This document shows positions 17,317 through 25,708 of a stretch of DNA of 45,236 bases, one piece after another. A model generated the notes under the pieces. It worked only from the letters and a program-made list of their open reading frames with translations, was not told the DNA's origin and did not search any database. The stretch is from an uncultured Christiangramia sp. (GTDB lineage: Bacteria; Bacteroidota; Bacteroidia; Flavobacteriales; Flavobacteriaceae), in assembly GCF_913046405.1 (NCBI RefSeq), contig NZ_CAJWRQ010000011.1:1-45236 (forward strand), given 5' to 3'. Both the position numbers and the translations under genes were made by a program. The first letter of the stretch is position 1; each line of letters starts with the position of its first letter.

Positions 17317-18142
17317 AATTCAATATATATAAATATGCATAGACGAATGGGCTTGCAAATATAATACTATCCAGCCTGTCAAACAATCCACCGTGACCAG
17401 GCATCAATTTTCCGCTATCTTTTACGCCAGCCTGTCTCTTAAATTTTGACTGGATCAAATCTCCCAATGTACCGAAAATGCTCAGTATGATAGCCATTCC
17501 TAACCATATGAGCGGTGTGTTAAACTTGCTGAAATCAGAAAGAGTTGTGGGAAACAACGGGCTATAATACCATATCGCGTAACTCATAAGGCAGCTAAAT
17601 ACGAGTCCACCTAGGAAACCTTCAACCGTTTTATTCGGACTGATTTTTTCATAAAGTTTATGTTTTCCGAAGTTTTTACCTACGAGATAAGCAAATGTAT
17701 CGTTGGTCCATATCAAAAAGAATATTCCTATCACCAGCTTCGGAATAAATACACCTTCTATCGTAGGAATGAGGGTGAGGAAGATCGTAGAGGAAATAAG
17801 ATAAAAGATAATGATGATGTATTTCTTCTTTTCGAAAACAGGAATTTTTTTAACGATGATAAGATCCTTGACCAGAAACAAGTTCACAAAAATCGTAATG
17901 AAGAGTAACATTACAGTGGCATCCTGGTTAAACTTAAGAAAACTAAATAGATAGAACAGTACCGCCTGTAAAATGAACAAAGCGTAGCTTTTGAGTCGGA
18001 GTAGTTTTTGCATCTCAACCAGGCAAACCAGGCTCAATAGGTAAAAAAGAATTATAAATATTAATTCTGAAGAGAGTATCGAAGCAACCAAAATGGCTGT
18101 ATACAATAGTCCTGATACAGTACGTATAATGGTTTCCTTCAT
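17306..18142 (-). CDS. cdsA: Phosphatidate cytidylyltransferase (CDP-diacylglycerol synthase)
   Basis: 278 residues with about eight transmembrane helices. Converts phosphatidate and CTP to CDP-diacylglycerol, the precursor of all phospholipids. The CdsA signature is intact near the C terminus: SKFKRQAGVKDSGKLMPGHG followed by GLFDRLDS, with the metal-binding Asp residues. WTNDTFAYLVGK in the middle is also typical. It lies 3 nt downstream of the LUD-domain gene and overlaps psd, making a phospholipid-synthesis operon. Confidence 0.96.
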   Translation of the reverse strand: MKETIIRTVSGLLYTAILVASILSSELIFIILFYLLSLVCLVEMQKLLRLKSYALFILQAVLFYLFSFLKFNQDATVMLLFITIFVNLFLVKDLIIVKKIPVFEKKKYIIIIFYLISSTIFLTLIPTIEGVFIPKLVIGIFFLIWTNDTFAYLVGKNFGKHKLYEKISPNKTVEGFLGGLVFSCLMSYAIWYYSPLFPTTLSDFSKFNTPLIWLGMAIILSIFGTLGDLIQSKFKRQAGVKDSGKLMPGHGGLFDRLDSIIFASPFVYAYLYILNYVS

Positions 18143-18145
18143 AAA

Positions 18146-18757
18146 TTACAGATCTTCCAGCAGTAGCAGGTATAAGTTCTTCGTACTACTTCCGTAACTC
18201 ATGAAATCACCTTCTTTTTGAGTTTCAAAATTCTTTATAGTAGTAATGTTTGAAGGGATTTGCTGCTTGTTTTTAAATTTGATACCTCTTAGTCCTTCTC
18301 CTATAGTGTCAATTAGCTGACTTGTACTCGAAAGGATGATGAAATTAGCAGGAAGGTCGTGAAGTTTTCTTTCCTTGATCTGGTTGGATGATATTAGAAT
18401 CGAACCATCGTTGGCAACAAGAAATTCACAAGTTGAAAGATAGAATTCTGCTTTTGCCGAATGATTGAATTCGAGGTTGAAACCTTTGAACTTTTCCTTA
18501 AGGTTATCATCAAAGCAACAGCATTCTGTTTCGTACCAATCGTTTTCAAGGAGAATATTATCGAAAGCTTCCTGTACTTCAGTTTCATCAATGCAGTATA
18601 AGAATTTCCCCCCGTTATTTTTAAAATTAAGCATAAAACGCTCATCAGTAGGTAATTTTACCTCTGGCATATATTTCCCGCGGTCTGCTTTCTCAGGCGT
18701 GTCCTGATCCTGCTCTGCTCTCGCCTTGGGATTAAGAAACCTTTTGAATAGATTCAT
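18146..18757 (-). CDS. LUD-domain protein (LutC/YkgG-like)
   Basis: 203 residues with an LUD-type fold: NILLENDWYETECCCFDD, CEFLVANDGSILISSNQ (a glycine-rich turn of the substrate pocket) and PANFIILSSTSQLIDTIGEGL. LUD proteins such as LutC take part in lactate utilisation with LutA and LutB, but those partners are absent here. Its place at the head of the cdsA-psd-ACBP operon is therefore puzzling; I recall the same neighbourhood in other flavobacteria. A perfect -7 box TAACTTTG (18789-18796) precedes it, partly overlapping the ftsH terminator. Confidence 0.8.
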   Translation of the reverse strand: MNLFKRFLNPKARAEQDQDTPEKADRGKYMPEVKLPTDERFMLNFKNNGGKFLYCIDETEVQEAFDNILLENDWYETECCCFDDNLKEKFKGFNLEFNHSAKAEFYLSTCEFLVANDGSILISSNQIKERKLHDLPANFIILSSTSQLIDTIGEGLRGIKFKNKQQIPSNITTIKNFETQKEGDFMSYGSSTKNLYLLLLEDL

Positions 18758-18788
18758 GGGGTTGGGTTCTGATTCTTAGACATTTTAT

Positions 18789-18796
18789 CAAAGTTA
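18789..18796 (-). promoter_or_regulatory. -7 box for the LUD-cdsA-psd-ACBP operon
   Basis: TAACTTTG on the minus strand is a perfect TAnnTTTG match, 31 nt before the LUD gene ATG. It abuts the ftsH terminator, so its -33 region would lie inside the hairpin; no clear TTG is visible there. Confidence 0.4.
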
Positions 18797-18836
18797 AAAA
18801 ATCTGAAATTAACCCTTGTTTAATTTCAGATTTTTT
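18796..18836. terminator. Strong terminator after ftsH
   Basis: A 17-bp perfect stem (5' arm 18796-18812, 3' arm 18820-18836, loop CCCTTGT), with A6 and T6 at its two ends. It ends rsfS-ftsH transcription on the minus strand and insulates the next operon. Confidence 0.9.
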
Positions 18837-18851
18837 AGCTATAGTTCTACA

Positions 18852-20909
18852 CTACTTATTAACCGAATCGGGATCGAGTTGATCATTCGGTTTTGAAGCT
18901 GAATCATTGGAGCTAATAGTTTCGTTTGAAACATCGTTCCCCTCTGGAAGTGTGTTGGTTTCTTTAACCGGTTTTCCAATTGGCTCTTCTCTTTCGTAAG
19001 GTCTTTTTCCGAAGATCTTTTCAAGGTCATCCTTAAAGATCACTTCCTTGTCAAGAAGAATATCGGCCAGTTGAGAAAGCTTATCCTTGTGCAGTTCCAA
19101 AAGATCAATTGCACGTTTATATTGTTCTTCAATAAGATTTGAAATTTCCTTATCAATTAATTCGGAAGTTTTCTCACTATAGGGCTTTGTAAAGTTGTAT
19201 TCACCCTGTCCTGAACTATCGTAATAGGTAAGATTTCCAACAGCATCATTTAAACCGTAAATGGTTACCATTGCTCTCGCTTGTTTTGTAACTTTTTCAA
19301 GATCACTGAGTGCTCCAGTAGATATCTTGTTAAAAATAACTTTCTCTGCGGCACGACCACCAAGAGCAGCACACATTTCATCAAGCATTTGCTCTGGACG
19401 AACTATTAGGCGTTCTTCCGGTAAGTACCATGCAGCTCCAAGAGATTGTCCACGGGGGACGATAGTAACTTTAACCAGCGGGGCAGCATGTTCTAACATC
19501 CAGCTTACTGTTGCATGACCAGCTTCGTGGAATGCAATAGCTTTCTTCTCACTAGGAGTGATGATTTTATTCTTTTTCTCTAAACCACCTACGATTCTAT
19601 CAACAGCATCCAGAAAATCCTGTTTACCTACTGCTTTGTTTCCTTTACGAGCAGCGATCAAGGCCGCTTCGTTACAAACATTCGCAATATCTGCACCAGA
19701 GAATCCCGGGGTTTGCTTAGCTAAGAATTCAGTATCAAGTTCATCAGCAACTCTTTTTAAAGGAGCTAAATGAACTTCGAATATTTCTTTTCTTTCATTA
19801 AGATCTGGAAGATCCACATAGATCTGTCTGTCAAATCTACCTGCACGCATCAAAGCTTTATCAAGAACATCTGCACGGTTGGTTGCAGCGATGACGATAA
19901 CATTTGTATTCGTTCCAAAACCATCCATTTCAGTTAACAGCTGGTTCAAGGTGTTCTCTCTTTCGTCATTAGAACCGGAGAAATTACTTTTTCCTCTTGC
20001 TCTACCTATAGCATCGATCTCATCTATAAATATGATAGATGGAGACTTTTCTTTCGCCTGTTTGAATAGGTCACGTACTCTGGAAGCACCAACACCAACG
20101 AACATTTCTACGAAATCTGAACCAGATAAAGAGAAGAAAGGAACTTTCGCTTCACCAGCAACGGCTTTTGCTAATAAAGTCTTTCCTGTTCCAGGAGGTC
20201 CTACTAGTAAAGCTCCCTTTGGAATTTTACCTCCTAATGCTGTATATTTCTCTGGTTGCTTAAGAAAATCTACAATTTCCTGTACTTCTTCCTTGGCACC
20301 TTCAAGACCTGCAACATCTTTAAAAGAAGTTTTAACGTCTGTGTTCTGATCGAATAATTTTGCTTTGGACTTTCCTATGTTGAAGATCTGTCCGCCAGCT
20401 CCGCCACCACCTCCGGCGCTCATCTTTCTCATGATAAATATCCATACACCAATAATCAAGATGAATGGAAGCAGGGTAAGGAAAAGATCGCCCAGAATGT
20501 CGCTGCTCGTATCGTAAGTAACTACCGTCGTTAAATTGTTCTCGTTTTTGATCTCGTCGATGTCGTCTTCAAAATTCTGAAGATCACCAAATTGAAATGA
20601 GTAAACCGGAGAATCTCCGCTCGAAAACAGGTCTGGATCGATGTTTTTCTTATGTATTTCTTTCTCTTTTGCTTCCTGAGTAAGAAACACATGCGCTTGA
20701 TTACGGTTGATGATCTCAACTCTCTCTACATCACCGTTTTTAAGATATTCTTTAAATTCTGCTGGGTTTGTTTTTGCAGGTTCAGAGAAGCCGCCGTTCC
20801 CGAACAAATTGAGACCAAGAAATATTATAATGATCGCAGCATAAATCCAGTAAGCACTGAATTTAGGTTTTCTGGGATCGAGTTTTTTCTTCGCTTTTTG
20901 ATTCGCCAT
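18852..20909 (-). CDS. ftsH: ATP-dependent zinc metalloprotease FtsH
   Basis: 685 residues. A membrane-anchored AAA+ protease that degrades misfolded and regulatory membrane proteins. Two transmembrane helices (about 20-36 and 143-160) flank a periplasmic domain. The AAA module has Walker A GPPGTGKT at 237-244, Walker B FIDEID near 294-299, and the arginine-finger region RAGRFDRQ at about 355-362. The zinc site HEAGH is at 461-465, with the third ligand Asp further on (LSDLEKVT). The C-terminal 40 residues are polar and disordered. It follows rsfS by 22 nt and ends at a strong terminator. Confidence 0.97.
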   Translation of the reverse strand: MANQKAKKKLDPRKPKFSAYWIYAAIIIIFLGLNLFGNGGFSEPAKTNPAEFKEYLKNGDVERVEIINRNQAHVFLTQEAKEKEIHKKNIDPDLFSSGDSPVYSFQFGDLQNFEDDIDEIKNENNLTTVVTYDTSSDILGDLFLTLLPFILIIGVWIFIMRKMSAGGGGGAGGQIFNIGKSKAKLFDQNTDVKTSFKDVAGLEGAKEEVQEIVDFLKQPEKYTALGGKIPKGALLVGPPGTGKTLLAKAVAGEAKVPFFSLSGSDFVEMFVGVGASRVRDLFKQAKEKSPSIIFIDEIDAIGRARGKSNFSGSNDERENTLNQLLTEMDGFGTNTNVIVIAATNRADVLDKALMRAGRFDRQIYVDLPDLNERKEIFEVHLAPLKRVADELDTEFLAKQTPGFSGADIANVCNEAALIAARKGNKAVGKQDFLDAVDRIVGGLEKKNKIITPSEKKAIAFHEAGHATVSWMLEHAAPLVKVTIVPRGQSLGAAWYLPEERLIVRPEQMLDEMCAALGGRAAEKVIFNKISTGALSDLEKVTKQARAMVTIYGLNDAVGNLTYYDSSGQGEYNFTKPYSEKTSELIDKEISNLIEEQYKRAIDLLELHKDKLSQLADILLDKEVIFKDDLEKIFGKRPYEREEPIGKPVKETNTLPEGNDVSNETISSNDSASKPNDQLDPDSVNK

Positions 20910-20931
20910 TATGTCTTGCTAAAAATTAAAT

Positions 20932-21303
20932 TTAATAACTTGTTTGGATAGAAGTGATCTTCGCGTCTCCCCAAAGGCTTTCAATATCGTAAAATTCCCG
21001 GATATGCTTCTGAAAAACATGTACAACAACGTTGACGTAGTCCATTAGCACCCATTCGGCATTCTCGCTACCTTCGATGTGCCAGGGTTTATCCTTTAAT
21101 TCTTTACTAACCGTTTTTTGTATGGAATTGACTATGGCGTTAACCTGTGTGTTTGAAGTACCGTTACAGATTATAAAGTAGTCACAAACTGTGTTTTCAA
21201 TTTCTCTAAGATCAAGGATATCAATGTCATTACCCTTTACTTCCTCAATCCCTTTAATAATATGTGCAATAAGTTGATCGCTGTTTTTTTCCTTTTCTGA
21301 CAT
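20932..21303 (-). CDS. rsfS: Ribosome silencing factor
   Basis: 123 residues of the RsfS/Iojap (DUF143) family, which binds ribosomal protein uL14 and blocks subunit joining in starvation. ICNGTSNTQVNAIVNSI and WHIEGSENAEWVLMDYVNVVVHVF are characteristic, the second being the uL14-binding strand region. It is the first gene of the rsfS-ftsH pair and is divergent from birA with 92 bp between. A perfect -7 box TAAATTTG (21322-21329) lies upstream. Confidence 0.95.
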   Translation of the reverse strand: MSEKEKNSDQLIAHIIKGIEEVKGNDIDILDLREIENTVCDYFIICNGTSNTQVNAIVNSIQKTVSKELKDKPWHIEGSENAEWVLMDYVNVVVHVFQKHIREFYDIESLWGDAKITSIQTSY

Positions 21304-21321
21304 TAATTTGATTTATTTATG

Positions 21322-21329
21322 CAAATTTA
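21322..21329 (-). promoter_or_regulatory. -7 box for rsfS-ftsH
   Basis: TAAATTTG on the minus strand matches TAnnTTTG exactly and lies 18 nt before the rsfS ATG. No convincing TTG is seen at the -33 position. Confidence 0.4.
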
Positions 21330-21395
21330 TCATTTTTTGCTCTTTTCGAAGAGATTCTTACAGAAGATTTAACGCCTATATCTCTTATAACTATC

Positions 21396-22124
21396 ATGCG
21401 TATAATCAAAGTTGATGCCATTGACTCTACCAACACTTTCGTGCGTAAGTTCTATGACAATAAAGGTCATTTTGAACCTGTGTGTGTGAGTGCAGCTCAT
21501 CAAACAAACGGCAGGGGGCAGAGAGGTGCTAACTGGGATGTGCAACCCGGTCATAATCTCACTTTTAGTATACTTTACCCACAACGGGAACTCAATATAT
21601 CGCGATATTTCAATCTCAATATCTGTATATCCCTGGCTATTTTAGAGGTTCTTGGAGCTAAAAATATACCTCATCTCAAGGTTAAATGGCCTAACGACAT
21701 TATGTCACAAAGAAAAAAGCTCGGAGGAATCCTTATCGAAAATATTGTCAAGACCGAAGGCATTGTCGCAAGTATCATTGGGATTGGTATTAATGTGAAT
21801 CAAACCAACTTTAATAATCTGCCCCAGGCCACTTCTCTAAAGAATGTCACCGGTATGCACTGGAATGTTGATGAACTGCTTCACGAGCTTTGCGAAACTC
21901 TTGATCTTCAATTGAAGGCATTAAGTAAAATGAGTACAGAAGAGCTAATGTATGAGTATCAGCAGAACTTATTCCGAAAGGATATCATTTCCACGTTTGA
22001 AACTAATGGATCCAGATTTAACGGCATTATAAGAGGGATTACTTCCGAAGGAAAATTGAAAGTAGAGCAGGAAGAAGATTTATTGCAAACTTATGATCTT
22101 AAGGAGATCAAATTGCTGTATTAA
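21396..22124 (+). CDS. birA: Biotin--[acetyl-CoA-carboxylase] ligase
   Basis: 242 residues. Forms biotinyl-AMP and attaches biotin to the carrier domain of biotin-dependent carboxylases. IDSTNTFVRKF, the biotin/ATP loop QTNGRGQRGANW and KWPNDIM with the KKLGGILIE stretch are all present. There is no N-terminal helix-turn-helix, so this is a class I (non-repressor) ligase. A small C-terminal SH3-like domain (about 195-242) is retained. It is a single-gene unit, divergent from rsfS and ending at a terminator shared with the SRPBCC-pyrE operon. Confidence 0.95.
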   Translation: MRIIKVDAIDSTNTFVRKFYDNKGHFEPVCVSAAHQTNGRGQRGANWDVQPGHNLTFSILYPQRELNISRYFNLNICISLAILEVLGAKNIPHLKVKWPNDIMSQRKKLGGILIENIVKTEGIVASIIGIGINVNQTNFNNLPQATSLKNVTGMHWNVDELLHELCETLDLQLKALSKMSTEELMYEYQQNLFRKDIISTFETNGSRFNGIIRGITSEGKLKVEQEEDLLQTYDLKEIKLLY

Positions 22125-22150
22125 AAAAGCCGGATTTGAATCCGGCTTTT
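22123..22150. terminator. Bidirectional terminator between birA and the SRPBCC gene
   Basis: Stem AAAAGCCGGA / TCCGGCTTTT with a 6-nt loop; A and T runs on both sides let it act on both strands. The stem begins 1-2 nt after the birA stop. Confidence 0.88.
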
Positions 22151-22157
22151 GTAAAGT

Positions 22158-22550
22158 TTAGAGCTTACCAATATTCTCCGTAAGAGAATTGATGAACTTC
22201 TGCAGCGGGCCTTTGATCATCATTCCCATCATCGCATTAAATTTTCCTACAAAATCCATATGCACTTCACTGCCGTTTTCACCAGCAGAAGCAATATGGG
22301 TATTTAAGCTAAATGGAAACTTATCTGAAGTAGATCCAAGAACCACTAATTCCGGTTCCTTTGTTTCTGTGATCCTCAGTTTAATTTCTGGCATACCTTT
22401 CAGTTGAAAAATAAAGGTATCTTCAGCAGTAACTACGAACTTTTCCTTGCTCTTAGGCATGATCTCCTCGTAGTTTTCAACATTGGTCAGGAAATTAAAC
22501 ATTTCCTGCTGACTTTTATTCGCTTGTACTTTTTGACTTTCTAATTTCAT
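22158..22550 (-). CDS. SRPBCC (START-like) family protein
   Basis: 130 residues with the alternating strands and C-terminal long helix (MMGMMIKGPLQKFINSLTENIGKL) of the SRPBCC/polyketide-cyclase-like fold, which makes a hydrophobic ligand cavity. The N-terminal MFNFLTNVENYEEIMP matches the first helix and strand. No catalytic residues are evident, so a ligand-binding role is only inferred. It begins 1 nt after the pyrE stop, so it is co-transcribed with pyrE; why is not clear. Confidence 0.85.
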   Translation of the reverse strand: MKLESQKVQANKSQQEMFNFLTNVENYEEIMPKSKEKFVVTAEDTFIFQLKGMPEIKLRITETKEPELVVLGSTSDKFPFSLNTHIASAGENGSEVHMDFVGKFNAMMGMMIKGPLQKFINSLTENIGKL

Positions 22551-22551
22551 A

Positions 22552-23193
22552 TTATGGTTTCCAGTTTGCCGGATCTTTTCTCCAGGTTCTAAGAATATCG
22601 GCTTCTTCAGTGTTTATATAATTAGTGTTCTGAGCAGTGTCTATCAAATGATCGTAATCGCTCAAAGTGTGTAGATCTATTTTTGCTGCTTTAAAATTTT
22701 CTTCGGAAGCATCAAAACCATAGGTGAAAATAGCGAACATCCCTTTAACATTGGCACCAGCTTCTTTTAGTGCGTTCACCGCATTCAGACTGCTTTTACC
22801 GGTACTTATAAGGTCTTCGATAACGACAACGCTTTGTCCCTGCTCCAGGTTTCCTTCGATCTGGTTTTTTCTACCATGGCTTTTTGGTTCAGGCCGCACA
22901 TAGACAAATGGAAGACTCAAATATTCTGCTACCAGCATTCCAATTCCTATAGCACCGGTCGCAACTCCAGCAATAACATCTGCTTTGCCGTATTTCAATT
23001 CAATTTGCTTGGCGAAATGCTCTCTAACATAGTTTCTTATGCTAGGGTAGGAAAGAATAATTCTGTTATCGCAGTAGATTGGCGACTTCCAGCCGCTAGC
23101 CCATGTAAAAGGCTCTTGCGGTTCTAATTTTATTGCTTTAATTTGCATTAAAAGCTCAGCGGTCTTTTTTGCTGTTTCCTTATTCAAAATCAT
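22552..23193 (-). CDS. pyrE: Orotate phosphoribosyltransferase
   Basis: 213 residues. Joins orotate to PRPP to give OMP in pyrimidine synthesis. Motifs: FTWASGWKSPIYCDNR near the N terminus (catalytic loop Lys and substrate-binding residues), VAGVATGAIGIGMLVAEYL, and the PRPP-binding motif VVVIEDLISTGKSS. The start is fixed by homology of MILNKETAKKTAELL to other flavobacterial PyrE as I recall it. Its ATG is only 8 nt from that of the divergent NUDIX gene, and a -7 box lies 5 nt upstream of the ATG, suggesting a leaderless or nearly leaderless mRNA. Confidence 0.95.
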   Translation of the reverse strand: MILNKETAKKTAELLMQIKAIKLEPQEPFTWASGWKSPIYCDNRIILSYPSIRNYVREHFAKQIELKYGKADVIAGVATGAIGIGMLVAEYLSLPFVYVRPEPKSHGRKNQIEGNLEQGQSVVVIEDLISTGKSSLNAVNALKEAGANVKGMFAIFTYGFDASEENFKAAKIDLHTLSDYDHLIDTAQNTNYINTEEADILRTWRKDPANWKP

Positions 23194-23198
23194 AGATA

Positions 23199-23206
23199 CA
23201 AATGTA
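23199..23206 (-). promoter_or_regulatory. -7 box for pyrE overlapping the NUDIX start codon
   Basis: TACATTTG on the minus strand fits TAnnTTTG exactly, is 5 nt from the pyrE ATG, and covers the NUDIX ATG (23202-23204). No clear TTG is visible 19-21 nt upstream, so this rests on the -7 box alone. Confidence 0.4.
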
Positions 23207-23825
23207 TAAAGTTTTTGTGAATGATATCCCCATAATAATTTCTACGAGAAAGGATTTTGGAGGAAACTATAAGAACTATCGATTAAAAACAGTTCGTCTT
23301 AAAAAAATAGTCCGGAAGATCCTGGATGGTAGACTCACCCACGTAAATCTTTATAATAAGGATGAAACCAAATTGCTGGATCTTCTTCTGAAGAAAATGA
23401 AGGTAGTTACTGCTGCCGGTGGTATGGTGATCAACTCAAAGGAAGAAATCCTATTTATCTATCGCAATCATCGTTGGGACCTTCCGAAGGGGAAAACAGA
23501 AAAGGATGAAAGTATTGAGGATTCCGCTATTCGTGAGGTAGAGGAGGAGACCGGTGTTCAGGGACTCGAGATCAAACGTTTTATCACCAGAACTTTTCAT
23601 ATTTTCAAAAGGAATGGCAAACTTCGCCTGAAGGAAACTTACTGGTACGAAATGTATACTGAATATGAAGGTGAATTAGTTCCGGAAGCTAAAGAAGGGA
23701 TTAAAAAAGCTAAATGGAAGAATTATGAGAAGACCCAGAAGGCACTCACCAAATCCTACGCAAATATCTTGATGCTTTTTCCTGAACGTTATTTAGCGGG
23801 GCAATCTAAAGATAGGATAGCGTAA
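23202..23825 (+). CDS. NUDIX hydrolase
   Basis: 207 residues. Residues 97-119 fit the Nudix box GX5EX7REUXEEXGU exactly (Gly97, Glu103, Arg111-Glu112, Glu115-Glu116, Gly118). These enzymes hydrolyse nucleoside diphosphates linked to another group; the substrate is unknown. The first 65 residues are a separate basic N-terminal segment not needed for the Nudix fold. A WDLPKGK stretch before the box is common in DNA-repair or ADP-ribose type members. Its 3' end overlaps the convergent M14 gene by 33 bp, and its start faces pyrE at 8 nt. Confidence 0.92.
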   Translation: MYKVFVNDIPIIISTRKDFGGNYKNYRLKTVRLKKIVRKILDGRLTHVNLYNKDETKLLDLLLKKMKVVTAAGGMVINSKEEILFIYRNHRWDLPKGKTEKDESIEDSAIREVEEETGVQGLEIKRFITRTFHIFKRNGKLRLKETYWYEMYTEYEGELVPEAKEGIKKAKWKNYEKTQKALTKSYANILMLFPERYLAGQSKDRIA

Positions 23826-25544
23826 ATGTGCTTCTTCGTAGTTTGAAGATTGCTTATGCAACCAATCCAGTTGCGCATACCAGTTATTTCTGAAATCTGC
23901 GTCTTCCCTTTTCTTTTGATCGAATTCCCTCTGAAGATCAGCATCGTTTTCAAGCAATTCTTTCGCTTTATCTTCGAAAACATAAGGAGAAAAGCCTTCT
24001 TTCTGCTGAAGTACGGTATCAAAGAAATTCCAGTTGAAGAAAGAATCTGTCGCAGTAGGTTCCAGAGTTTCCAGAAGATACCGCGCTCCATCCTGAAAAG
24101 TAGTTACCAGGAAGTCACCTTTTCTAAAATGAACTTCCTCCGTGGATTTACTCACTTTTGTATTCTGATGTGGGTAATGACCTTCATATGGGTTTTTTGA
24201 AGTATCGTAATCCTCAATCTTATAGACTTCAACCTGAATTAGTGTATCACGATCGAACGATTCCATCTTAATATTATTCATTCTCAATCGATCCACAACT
24301 TGCCACCAACCCTGGGGAATTACATAAGCTCGTGGGATCTCTACCTCTTCAGTGACCTTGAAATTATCGTAATACTCTATTTCTTTAGTAAATTTTTTAT
24401 TATCGTCGTACTTCAGGCGTTCGCCACCTGTCACTTCGCTGGCTATATTTTCAGCTTCATAGCCTTTAAAATCTTTCTTGCTCGGGTTTTCCTCGTCAAC
24501 TTCAAATTTCAGGTTATAATGCCTGTCTGTTAAATACTTTCTTTTAGCCTGGTTGCGTAAATCCTTGATTCTGGATGATTCTTTGTCTGTGATCCTGATC
24601 ATGGACTGCATCAATTCGTAGGTTCCATATACCCGCCTGTCATATCTTTTAAGCATATGTGTTTCAACCATCATTCCAAGGGTATTCCACAAAGTGGTGT
24701 AACCTGTGCTGTATCTTGGTGAATCCATAAACTGGGAAAAACCTGCTTCAGGAACATCATTGAAGACATTTACATAAGGCGTGATATCCCAATTCTTGTT
24801 CTTTAAGGAATCTTCCAGAGCGGGCATCATGGTTTCATTTAAATATTTACCAAGATTCCCTCCAAGTTTGTCATGCTGAGTGAAAAGGTGTGTAAGTGTA
24901 TACTGGTAATCTGCGCCATTACTTACGTGATTATCGATAAATACTTCCGGGTCTATGTAATGAAAAATCTCGTAGAAGGTTTGAGCATTTTTGGTATCGG
25001 CTTTTATAAAATCCCGGTTAAGATCATAATTACGCGCATTTCCGCGGAAACCGTATTCCTTTGGGCCATTTTGATTGGTTCTTGTGCCGGAGTTACGATT
25101 TAGTGCTCCGCCAACATTGTAAATAGGAATGGTGGCAACGATCGTATTCTTTGGTGAGTTAATGGAATCTCCAGCCATATCTCGAAAAAGCATCATGGTC
25201 GCATCGATTCCGTCACTTTCTCCAGGATGAATCCCATTGTTGATGAGGATGAAACTGTGCGACTTACGTATTTTGTCCAGGTCAAATTCTCCATCAGCAT
25301 TGTAAATTGCCAGGTGCAGAGGATAGCCGCTATCTGTGCTTCCAAATTCAATAAGGTCTACGGAAGGATATGCTTCGGCAAGTTTCTCATAATAGCTAAT
25401 AACGTCCTCGTAGGTGCCAGTTTCCTTACCACCAGATTTTTCGAAACGCGTTTCGAAATCGTAATCCTTAACCAGTTTGTATTTCGAAAAGTCGCAAGAA
25501 CTAAAGCTGATTGCCAGCCCCAATATCAACCACAATTTTTTCAT
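23793..25544 (-). CDS. M14-family zinc carboxypeptidase lipoprotein
   Basis: 583 residues from the preferred start. A lipoprotein signal peptide (LAISFSSC, Cys17) anchors it, probably in the outer membrane or periplasm. Zinc ligands are His106 and Glu109 in GIHPGE and His206 in FIDNHV; the substrate-binding Asn-Arg motif is DLNRDF near residue 175, and the catalytic Glu is likely the one in VETH. This is the metallocarboxypeptidase layout of peptidase family M14. The C-terminal ~200 residues are an extra domain of unknown function. A longer reading from 25580 lacks a lipoprotein signal at its N terminus and is disfavoured. Overlaps the convergent NUDIX gene. Confidence 0.88.
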   Translation of the reverse strand: MKKLWLILGLAISFSSCDFSKYKLVKDYDFETRFEKSGGKETGTYEDVISYYEKLAEAYPSVDLIEFGSTDSGYPLHLAIYNADGEFDLDKIRKSHSFILINNGIHPGESDGIDATMMLFRDMAGDSINSPKNTIVATIPIYNVGGALNRNSGTRTNQNGPKEYGFRGNARNYDLNRDFIKADTKNAQTFYEIFHYIDPEVFIDNHVSNGADYQYTLTHLFTQHDKLGGNLGKYLNETMMPALEDSLKNKNWDITPYVNVFNDVPEAGFSQFMDSPRYSTGYTTLWNTLGMMVETHMLKRYDRRVYGTYELMQSMIRITDKESSRIKDLRNQAKRKYLTDRHYNLKFEVDEENPSKKDFKGYEAENIASEVTGGERLKYDDNKKFTKEIEYYDNFKVTEEVEIPRAYVIPQGWWQVVDRLRMNNIKMESFDRDTLIQVEVYKIEDYDTSKNPYEGHYPHQNTKVSKSTEEVHFRKGDFLVTTFQDGARYLLETLEPTATDSFFNWNFFDTVLQQKEGFSPYVFEDKAKELLENDADLQREFDQKKREDADFRNNWYAQLDWLHKQSSNYEEAHLRYPIFRLPR

Positions 25545-25686
25545 AAATATTTCTAAAAATGGAAGCGTAAACTTACTCAAAAACTGACACTCTTGCTAAA
25601 AATGAGAGCATTTCTAGAAGCTTGCTGGTCAATGTTAAATTAAAACTAATCCCTTCGCCAGTTTCCTGCAGCCATTTAAAACAGGT

Positions 25687-25694
25687 TATTTTTG
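25687..25694 (+). promoter_or_regulatory. -7 box for the sugar dehydrogenase-receptor operon
   Basis: TATTTTTG, an exact TAnnTTTG match, lies 14 nt before the ATG at 25709. TTTC is found 21 nt upstream in place of TTTG. Confidence 0.45.
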
Positions 25695-25708
25695 TTGAAA
25701 ACTGAAAG

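Noticed and set aside
19261-20349. Several plus-strand frames across ftsH
   Set aside because: Antisense shadows of the conserved AAA and protease domains.
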